A program made the position numbers and the translations under genes. From assembly GCA_947462495.1 (NCBI GenBank), contig CANHOY010000034.1, forward strand, positions 1 to 11,723: a DNA stretch of 11,723 nucleotides, in the 5' to 3' direction. Source of the stretch: Bacteroidota bacterium. Its GTDB lineage: Bacteria > Bacteroidota > Bacteroidia > Chitinophagales > Chitinophagaceae. Each line of letters begins with the position of its first letter. Position 1 is the stretch's first letter. Below the pieces are notes generated by a model that was given only the letters and a program-made list of their open reading frames with translations, was not told the origin of the DNA and searched no databases. Below, one piece after another: positions 7,039 to 11,723 of the stretch.

Positions 7039-7061
7039 CCCTCCTGAAAATTAAATAATAC

Positions 7062-7322
7062 ATGGCAAATCACTCGGCTACTAAAAAAGATATTAGACAA
7101 GCAACTAAACGTCGCGATAGCAATCGTTATTATGGTAAAACTACCCGTAACGCTATTCGTGAATTAAAAGTGGTAGACGATCAAAAAACGTACAACGAAA
7201 AGTTACCTAATATCATCTCTCAAATTGACAAATTAGCAAAACGTGGCATTATCCACAAAAACAAAGCAGCTAATTTAAAGAGCAAATTGGCCAAGCACGT
7301 TGCAGCTAAAGCAACTGCTTAG
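7062..7322 (+). CDS. rpsT: 30S ribosomal protein S20 (bS20)
   Basis: This is an 86-residue, strongly basic ribosomal protein that binds 16S rRNA early in small-subunit assembly. It begins MANHSATKKDIRQATKRRDSN, the usual bS20 start, and carries the conserved C-terminal KLAKRGIIHKNKAANLKSKL (residues 57-76). Length is normal for the family. It is transcribed alone, from its own promoter at 7031 to a strong terminator 44 bases after the stop. Its ATG start differs from the UUG used by E. coli rpsT, whose weak start is part of autoregulation there; nothing in this sequence shows how it is controlled here. Confidence 0.97.
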   Translation: MANHSATKKDIRQATKRRDSNRYYGKTTRNAIRELKVVDDQKTYNEKLPNIISQIDKLAKRGIIHKNKAANLKSKLAKHVAAKATA

Positions 7323-7366
7323 TAAGCATTTTCTCGATAATTAAGAATAATTAATCAATTATACCC

Positions 7367-7401
7367 ATCCCGCCCCGAGTACTCGGGGCGGGATTTTTTT
7401 T
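7367..7401 (+). terminator. Intrinsic terminator after rpsT
   Basis: Arms 7367-7380 and 7381-7394 form a perfect 28-bp palindrome with the GC core CCCGCCCCGAG/CTCGGGGCGGG. It is followed by an unbroken T-run at 7394-7401. The stem would close with a tight loop around GTAC at the centre. It ends only 15 bases before the guaA start, so the 3' arm occupies the place where the guaA -33 element should be. Confidence 0.93.
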
Positions 7402-7404
7402 ATG

Positions 7405-7412
7405 TATCTTCG
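7405..7412 (+). promoter_or_regulatory. Promoter -7 element for guaA
   Basis: TATCTTCG, one base off TAnnTTTG, ends 4 bases before the ATG at 7417. With the usual distance from this element, transcription would begin at or next to the A of the ATG, giving a leaderless or nearly leaderless mRNA. It also rules out the ATG at 7402, which precedes the element. Confidence 0.5.
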
Positions 7413-7416
7413 CGCC

Positions 7417-8952
7417 ATGACTGAAAAGATACTTATCCTCGACTTTGGAAGCCAGTATACACAGCTAATTGCACGTGCAGTGAGAGAAGCCAATGTGTAT
7501 TGTGAGATTAAGCCCTTTAATAGTAATATAGAGTTTGATGCTACCTTAAAAGGAGTCATTTTAAGCGGCTCCCCTGCCAGTGTGAATGAAGCAGATGCGC
7601 CCAATGTTGACATTAAAGCCATTCTAGATAAGCTACCCGTATTGACGATTTGTTATGGTGCCCAATTAAGTGCTAAAAACTTTGGGGGCAAGGTAGAAAA
7701 ATCAAATAAAAGAGAATACGGTCGTGCCCAATTACGCATTCAAAAGGACGACGTTATCTTTAAAAACATTCCTAATAATAGCCAGGTTTGGATGAGCCAT
7801 AGTGATTCCATTACTCAACTTCCAGATGACTTTGAACTATTGGCCGATACCGAAAGTATCCCAGTAGCTGCCTTTAGAAAAAAAGAAGGCACAGGGAATC
7901 CATTGCATGGATTTCAATTTCACCCCGAAGTATATCATTCCTCAGAAGGGAAAAAATTGATTCAGAACTTTCTTGTGGTGATTTGTGGCTGCCATCAAAA
8001 TTGGACCCCCTCCTCCTTTGTTCAAGAAACGGTGGACAAGCTAAAAGCTCAAATTGGAGACAGTCATGTGATTATGGCCTTAAGTGGAGGCGTGGATAGT
8101 ACCGTAGCCGCTACCTTAATTCATAGAGCAATTGGAGATCGACTTCATGGCATATTTGTAGACAATGGGGTGTTGCGTAAAAATGAATTCCAAGACGTAT
8201 TAGATATCTATAAGTCCATAGGATTAAATGTAAAAGGCATAGATGCTAAAAACATGTTCTATGACGCTTTAGCTGGTAAGTCTGAACCAGAAGAGAAGCG
8301 AAAAATAATAGGAAAACTATTTATAGATGTATTTCAAATAGAAGCATCTAAAGTATTGGAAGCTAAGTTCTTAGGTCAAGGAACAATTTATCCAGATGTA
8401 ATTGAAAGCGTAAGTGTCCATGGCCCTTCTCAAACCATCAAATCACACCACAATGTGGGAGGCTTACCCGATACGATGCACCTTAAACTAGTGGAGCCCC
8501 TTCGCTATTTATTTAAAGACGAGGTTAGAAAAGTAGGCTTAGAATTGGGTATTTCACCCAACTTAATTAATAGACACCCTTTCCCAGGACCAGGACTGGC
8601 CATTCGAATATTGGGAGACATTACTCCTGAAAAAGTTGCGCTCTTACAAGCAGCCGATCATATTTATATGAATGCATTAAAAGAGTTCGATTTGTATACT
8701 AAAGTATGGCAAGCCGGTACCATTTTACTACCTGTAAAAAGTGTAGGTGTAATGGGTGATGAACGTACTTATGAATTTACGATCGCGCTTAGAGCAGTTA
8801 CTTCGGTGGATGGAATGACTGCAGACTGGGCTCACTTACCTTACGAGTTCTTGGCTCATGTAAGCAATGCCATTATTAACGAAGTTCGTGGTATTAACAG
8901 GGTCGTTTACGATATCAGCAGCAAGCCTCCAGCTACCATTGAGTGGGAATAG
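7417..8952 (+). CDS. guaA: GMP synthase (glutamine-hydrolysing)
   Basis: GuaA converts XMP to GMP with ATP, using ammonia released from glutamine by its own amidotransferase domain, the last step of GMP synthesis. The 511-residue protein begins [20 protein letters not shown]. In the class I glutamine amidotransferase domain (about 1-195) the nucleophile is C79 in LTICYGAQL, and the rest of the triad is H169 and E171 in [10 protein letters not shown]. The ATP-pyrophosphatase domain has the P-loop [10 protein letters not shown] (222-231). The C-terminal dimerisation domain shows [13 protein letters not shown] and ends [11 protein letters not shown], the usual terminus. The start at 7417 is preferred over the ATG five codons upstream because that one overlaps the rpsT terminator T-run and the promoter element. 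It appears to be monocistronic, without guaB beside it. Confidence 0.97.
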   Translation: MTEKILILDFGSQYTQLIARAVREANVYCEIKPFNSNIEFDATLKGVILSGSPASVNEADAPNVDIKAILDKLPVLTICYGAQLSAKNFGGKVEKSNKREYGRAQLRIQKDDVIFKNIPNNSQVWMSHSDSITQLPDDFELLADTESIPVAAFRKKEGTGNPLHGFQFHPEVYHSSEGKKLIQNFLVVICGCHQNWTPSSFVQETVDKLKAQIGDSHVIMALSGGVDSTVAATLIHRAIGDRLHGIFVDNGVLRKNEFQDVLDIYKSIGLNVKGIDAKNMFYDALAGKSEPEEKRKIIGKLFIDVFQIEASKVLEAKFLGQGTIYPDVIESVSVHGPSQTIKSHHNVGGLPDTMHLKLVEPLRYLFKDEVRKVGLELGISPNLINRHPFPGPGLAIRILGDITPEKVALLQAADHIYMNALKEFDLYTKVWQAGTILLPVKSVGVMGDERTYEFTIALRAVTSVDGMTADWAHLPYEFLAHVSNAIINEVRGINRVVYDISSKPPATIEWE

Positions 8953-8954
8953 AA

Positions 8955-9011
8955 TAAGTGCTTTATTTTATACAAATAAATAATATCAATAAATTGATAT
9001 TCAAGCACTTA
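8955..9011. terminator. Three-way-junction fold between convergent guaA and the XRE-S24 gene, possible bidirectional terminator
   Basis: An outer stem pairs TAAGTGCTT (8955-8963) with AAGCACTTA (9003-9011), 9 bp without mismatch. Inside are two hairpins: TTATTT-type pairing at 8964-8968/8974-8978 with loop TATAC, and AATATCAAT (8982-8990) with ATTGATATT (8993-9001), separated by only AA. The whole spacer between the two convergent stop codons is therefore self-complementary. It lacks a GC-rich stem and a long T-tract, so it is a weak terminator by usual rules. Terminator function is inferred from position. Confidence 0.45.
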
Positions 9012-9018
9012 AAATAAG

Positions 9019-9834
9019 TTAGTTCAACTTTTTCTTTAAACTAGTTATCTGATCTTGTAAATTGTTCACTACCCCTGCCAATTGATCCACATTCCACATA
9101 GGTTGAGCCCCTGCTTTATGTATGATATAAACAGCTTTCCATATCTCTACAATATCGGTGGCGTTTACTTGATATGGCTCGTATAAAGGGTTGTCACTTA
9201 ATAAAGTAAGCTTATTCTCATTCTGCTCACTTCCCTCTTTTGTACGGTCGTCGTTCGTAATAATACGCTTATATACTACCCCGTCCGCATTAGAAACAAC
9301 GATATAGGTATTGCTGTTTTTTACCTCTTTAAAGCTACCCACTTTCTCTCCCACTATAACACTGCCACTTGGGGTTGGCAACATGCTGTCTCCAATAATC
9401 TCAAAAGCACGGTAATCGCCTGGTGCCAACATAGGTAAAGTAAAAGTATTTAGTTCGTCCAAGAATTCAGGATCGGCATAACCAGCTAAATAACCTGCTG
9501 CTGCCTTCACTGGTACAAAAGTAACCATGGACGAAAGTGAAATGGTCTTGTCTGATTTTAGCGCTCTTCGACGCTCCATATAACTATTTCCAGAACCGGT
9601 ATTTGATTCCCCTTCTTGTGCACTCAAAAGGGCTAAATCCTGAAATAGGAATTCCTCCAAACTAATGGAGAATTTTGCACAAATGGTTTCCATTACTTCC
9701 AAGCGAGGCTCGGCTCGTTCTTCTTCATAAGCACCCACTAAGGAACGTTTAATTTGAAGCTGATTGGCCATCTCTTCTTGTGTCCATTCGCGCTGCTTTC
9801 TGATGTACTTTAAATTTTTTCCTGCGTATGACAT
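9019..9834 (-). CDS. XRE-family transcriptional regulator with LexA-like S24 peptidase domain
   Basis: This 271-residue DNA-binding repressor-like protein has an N-terminal XRE helix-turn-helix (about 7-62: IRKQREWTQEEMANQLQIKR, then LVGAYEEERAEPR) and a C-terminal LexA/UmuD/CI-type S24 domain (about 105-235). The autoproteolysis parts are all present: an Ala-Gly site in VKAAAGYL (A113-G114), Ser150 in EIIGDSMLP and Lys189 in GVVYKRI. Spacing (site to Ser 37, Ser to Lys 39) is close to that of E. coli LexA (35 and 37). A short amphipathic, possibly coiled-coil tail follows (about 249-271). By family it should repress targets until cleaved, perhaps on DNA damage through RecA, but its inducer and targets are not shown here. 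No phage genes are nearby, so it is a chromosomal regulator rather than a prophage CI. A perfect 19-bp palindrome lies at its own promoter. Confidence 0.9.
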   Translation of the reverse strand: MSYAGKNLKYIRKQREWTQEEMANQLQIKRSLVGAYEEERAEPRLEVMETICAKFSISLEEFLFQDLALLSAQEGESNTGSGNSYMERRRALKSDKTISLSSMVTFVPVKAAAGYLAGYADPEFLDELNTFTLPMLAPGDYRAFEIIGDSMLPTPSGSVIVGEKVGSFKEVKNSNTYIVVSNADGVVYKRIITNDDRTKEGSEQNENKLTLLSDNPLYEPYQVNATDIVEIWKAVYIIHKAGAQPMWNVDQLAGVVNNLQDQITSLKKKLN

Positions 9835-9855
9835 AACTAATGATTTTAGTGCAAT

Positions 9856-9874
9856 ATACTAAATAATTTAGTAT
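9856..9874. promoter_or_regulatory. Perfect 19-bp palindrome, candidate operator of the XRE-S24 regulator
   Basis: ATACTAAAT-A-ATTTAGTAT: 9-bp arms around one base, in the 102-bp divergent spacer between the regulator and surE. It overlaps the expected start point of the regulator's transcript (putative -7 element at 9878-9885 on the minus strand). A further TTTAGT half-site lies at 9845-9850, 22 bases (about two helical turns) from the matching half in the palindrome. Odd-length two-fold symmetry and position suit a dimeric helix-turn-helix repressor. Binding by this regulator is inference. Confidence 0.55.
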
Positions 9875-9877
9875 TAT

Positions 9878-9885
9878 CAAATATT
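9878..9885 (-). promoter_or_regulatory. Candidate -7 element for the XRE-S24 regulator gene
   Basis: Minus-strand AATATTTG differs from TAnnTTTG only in the first base. It would place the transcript start at about 9871-9874, at the edge of the palindrome, leaving a leader of about 40 bases before the ATG at 9834. Confidence 0.35.
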
Positions 9886-9918
9886 TTTAGCATTTTCTTT
9901 ATTTTGTTGCGAGGTCCT

Positions 9919-9926
9919 ATCTTGGT
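9919..9926 (+). promoter_or_regulatory. Candidate -7 element for surE
   Basis: TATCTTGG, one base off TAnnTTTG, ends 10 bases before the ATG at 9937 and 19 before the ATG at 9946. It excludes the in-frame TTG codons at 9904 and 9907 as starts. No -33 element at normal spacing is obvious. Confidence 0.4.
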
Positions 9927-9936
9927 AACTTGCATT

Positions 9937-10722
9937 ATGGCAAAGATGAAAGTAGAAAAACCAGTGATTTTAATTACGAATGATGACAGCATTAGTGCCC
10001 CTGGCATCAAAGCATTAGTAGAAGCAGTCAAAGACCTAGGCAAAGTAGTTGTAGTGGCCCCAGACAAGCCTCAAAGTGGTATGGGACATGCTATTACATT
10101 AGGACAACATTTAAGACTACAAAAAGCACATATTGTTGACGGGGTGGAAGCTTATACCTGTAGTGGTACCCCAGTAGACTGTGTCAAATTAGCCGTGGAT
10201 AAGGTACTTCACCGCAAGCCCTCTATTTGTTTAAGTGGCATCAACCATGGCGCCAATCACTCTATCAATGTAATTTACTCAGGAACTATGTCAGCTGCTC
10301 TAGAAGCTTCTATTGAAAGCATCCCTAGCATTGGATTTAGCCTTTTAGATTTAAGTATTGATGCCGACTTTACAGCGGCTCAACACTATGCACGCATCAT
10401 CGTAAAAAAATTATTGGCAGATAAAAACTTGGATAAACACCTTTGTTTAAATGTGAACATTCCAAAAGTGGCCACCGATTTAATCAAAGGCATAAAAATA
10501 TGCAAACAGTCTTATGCTAAATACGATGAAAAATTTGTAGAAAGAATCGACCCACATGGAAAAAAATATTATTGGCTCACTGGCGAGTTTGTCAATTTTG
10601 ATAAATCCAAAGACACTGATGTTTGGGCTTTAAAAAATAATTATGTGAGTGTGGTGCCTGTTCAATTTGACTTGACCAATCATGTTATTAAAGAAAAATT
10701 AAGTAAAAAATGGAAATGGTAA
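9937..10722 (+). CDS. surE: 5'/3'-nucleotidase SurE
   Basis: SurE is a metal-dependent phosphatase that removes phosphate from nucleoside 5'- and 3'-monophosphates; in other bacteria it is linked to stationary-phase survival. The protein is 261 residues from the ATG at 9937; the ATG three codons later (MKVEKPVILITNDDS) is a good alternative, and the upstream TTG codons precede the promoter. Metal-site residues are present: D16 and D17 in ITNDDS, S46 in DKPQSGMG and N103 in SGINHGANHS. YSGTMSAALEA follows, as in all SurE proteins. It is divergent from the XRE-S24 regulator, and a membrane-protein gene starts 42 bases downstream on the same strand with no terminator between, so surE probably heads an operon that runs into lpxB. 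Confidence 0.95.
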   Translation: MAKMKVEKPVILITNDDSISAPGIKALVEAVKDLGKVVVVAPDKPQSGMGHAITLGQHLRLQKAHIVDGVEAYTCSGTPVDCVKLAVDKVLHRKPSICLSGINHGANHSINVIYSGTMSAALEASIESIPSIGFSLLDLSIDADFTAAQHYARIIVKKLLADKNLDKHLCLNVNIPKVATDLIKGIKICKQSYAKYDEKFVERIDPHGKKYYWLTGEFVNFDKSKDTDVWALKNNYVSVVPVQFDLTNHVIKEKLSKKWKW

Positions 10723-10764
10723 GTCCCCATAACTAATCACAATCATATTGAATTAATAAAATTG

Positions 10765-11055
10765 ATGCGAACAGATAATTATATTGCAGGGGTGTTGGTG
10801 GGCTTGTTGATGCCTTTTTTAGGATTTTTTATTTTCTATGAATGGAAATTTGGCGCCTTTTCTTTAGAAGAATTTGTAGACTTGCTGAATCGTCAAAAAT
10901 CTATTTTATCAGCAATGATAAGTATCTCTCTTCTTATCAACGGAGTGGTACTTACTATCTTCTTTCAAAAACAAAAAGACAAAACAGCAAAGGGCATCTT
11001 TTTTACAACATGTATCTACGCAGTCATTGCCATTGCGTGTAAATGGTATTTATAA
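10765..11055 (+). CDS. Small membrane protein of unknown function, three predicted helices
   Basis: I do not recognise the family. From the ATG at 10765 the protein has 96 residues; a TTG one codon earlier is also in frame. Three hydrophobic stretches are seen at about 6-25 (YIAGVLVGLLMPFLGFFIFY), 47-67 and 77-92. The short loop between the second and third (KQKDKTAK) is positively charged. By the positive-inside rule that loop and the N-terminus should be cytoplasmic, with loop 1 (about 26-46, containing SLEEFVDLLNRQK) and the C-terminus periplasmic. There is no signal peptide or enzyme motif. Its TAA is followed directly by the ATG of lpxB, so the two are very likely co-translated. This context suggests, but does not show, an inner-membrane role near lipid A synthesis. 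Confidence 0.75.
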   Translation: MRTDNYIAGVLVGLLMPFLGFFIFYEWKFGAFSLEEFVDLLNRQKSILSAMISISLLINGVVLTIFFQKQKDKTAKGIFFTTCIYAVIAIACKWYL

Positions 11056-11723
11056 ATGAGATATTATATAATTGCTGGAGAAGCCAGCGGAGATTTGCAC
11101 GGTTCTAATTTAATCAAAGCCTTAACCAATATGGACAACGAGGCTGTTGTGCAATGTTGGGGTGGAGATTTAATGCAAGCAGCTGGAGGCCATTTAGTCA
11201 AACATTATAGGGACTTAGCTTTTATGGGTTTAGTAGAAGTGCTTTTTAACTTACCGACCATTTTTAAGAATATTCGATTTTGCAAAAAAGACATTCAAGC
11301 TTTTGCGCCTGATGTGTTAATTTGTATCGACTACCCTGGTTTTAATTTAAGGATTGCCAAATGGGCCAAGCAACAGAACTTAAAAGTGATTTATTTTATT
11401 GCCCCACAAGTATGGGCATGGAAAGAAAATAGAGTACCCGCGATGCGCGCAAGCATTGATAAACTATTATGTATTTTACCTTTTGAAAAAAAATATTTTA
11501 AAGATCGTTGGGATTGGGATGTAGATTATATAGGCCATCCATTAATGGAAGTATTGGCCGCTCAAATGAATTTACCACACCCTTTGCCTCATTTAAAAGA
11601 CGAGCCCATCATTGCCTTATTACCAGGAAGTAGAAAACAAGAGATTGAAAAAAAGCTACCCATCATGTTAAGTGTAGCCATCCATTTTCCTGGACATCAT
11701 TTTGTTGTAGCACAAGCACCAGG
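11056..11723 (+). CDS. lpxB: Lipid-A-disaccharide synthase, N-terminal part (truncated by window end)
   Basis: The reading frame runs open from the ATG at 11056 to the window edge, 222 complete codons, with no stop. LpxB joins UDP-2,3-diacylglucosamine and lipid X (2,3-diacylglucosamine 1-phosphate) to make the lipid A disaccharide at the inner face of the cytoplasmic membrane. Family motifs in order: MRYYIIAGEASGDLHGSNLI at the start, DLAFMGLVEVL, DVLICIDYPGFNLRIAKWAK, IYFIAPQVWAWKENR, LLCILPFEKKYF, DYIGHPLMEVL and IIALLPGSRKQEIEKKLP. About 60 percent of a usual LpxB of roughly 370-380 residues is present. The start codon directly abuts the stop of the small membrane gene (TAAATG), implying translational coupling. 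It indicates an LPS- or lipid-A-bearing outer membrane, in line with the outer-membrane receptor elsewhere in the window. Confidence 0.95.
   Translation, partial: MRYYIIAGEASGDLHGSNLIKALTNMDNEAVVQCWGGDLMQAAGGHLVKHYRDLAFMGLVEVLFNLPTIFKNIRFCKKDIQAFAPDVLICIDYPGFNLRIAKWAKQQNLKVIYFIAPQVWAWKENRVPAMRASIDKLLCILPFEKKYFKDRWDWDVDYIGHPLMEVLAAQMNLPHPLPHLKDEPIIALLPGSRKQEIEKKLPIMLSVAIHFPGHHFVVAQAP

Noticed and set aside
7040..7045. CCTCCT in the rpsT leader, identical to the anti-Shine-Dalgarno core of 16S rRNA
   Set aside because: Six bases are easily found by chance and it lies at the predicted transcript start, so a regulatory mimic reading is not supported.
9019..9834. Possible prophage CI-type repressor marking a mobile element
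   Set aside because: No integrase, Cro, attachment site or other phage gene is seen; both flanks are housekeeping genes, so a chromosomal regulator is the better reading.
9846..10067. Open frame of 73 codons on the minus strand
   Set aside because: It is antisense to the start of surE and crosses the divergent promoter region and palindrome; no protein motif.
10842..11042. Open frame of 66 codons on the plus strand inside the small membrane gene
   Set aside because: It is the +1 shadow frame; the membrane-protein frame has coherent hydrophobic segments and the abutting stop/start with lpxB.

Overview
The window looks like ordinary chromosome from a low-GC member of the Bacteroidota, probably close to the Chitinophagaceae. 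The reasons are several promoters of the Bacteroidota type (TAnnTTTG about 4-35 bases before a start codon), an absence of Shine-Dalgarno sequences, a FecA-like TonB-dependent receptor with a typical Bacteroidota C-terminus, and a LexA-like XRE-S24 regulator of a type common in this phylum. The family placement is inference; no rRNA is present to confirm it.

Layout. Positions 1-250 hold the 3' end of queA (queuosine tRNA modification), followed by a strong bidirectional-type terminator (320-359). A 731-residue TonB-dependent receptor (438-2633, +) is convergent with lysC, an aspartate kinase (2628-3947, -), and the two genes share a TTATAA hexamer carrying both stop codons. ssb (4086-4535, -) is divergent from mnmA (4697-5821, +). 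mnmA is convergent, with one base between the stop codons, with an RsmB-like rRNA m5C methyltransferase (5823-6821, -). A 240-bp AT-rich divergent region precedes rpsT (7062-7322, +). Its terminator, a perfect 28-bp palindrome plus T-tract, lies directly against the promoter of guaA (7417-8952, +). A 66-bp spacer that can fold as a three-way junction separates guaA from a convergent XRE-S24 regulator (9019-9834, -). Divergent from that regulator is the rightward cluster surE (9937-10722), a 96-residue three-helix membrane protein (10765-11055) and lpxB (11056 to the window end, truncated).

How the genes relate. Most are housekeeping genes: tRNA/rRNA modification (queA, mnmA, rsmB-like), translation (rpsT), nucleotide metabolism (guaA, surE), DNA maintenance (ssb), amino-acid synthesis (lysC) and outer-membrane biogenesis (lpxB). 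Short convergent and divergent units dominate. The only likely multi-gene operon is surE - membrane protein - lpxB.

I found no mobile element, CRISPR array, toxin-antitoxin pair, defence island, tRNA or rRNA, and nothing that I can honestly call an undescribed system. The best leads are the self-cleavage-competent XRE-S24 regulator with a perfect 19-bp palindrome at its promoter, the uncharacterised membrane protein abutting lpxB, the terminator/promoter junction that may leave guaA mRNA leaderless, and the folded spacer after guaA. Start codons of mnmA, guaA, surE, the rsmB-like gene and the small membrane gene were placed downstream of the longest open frame, for reasons given in each entry.
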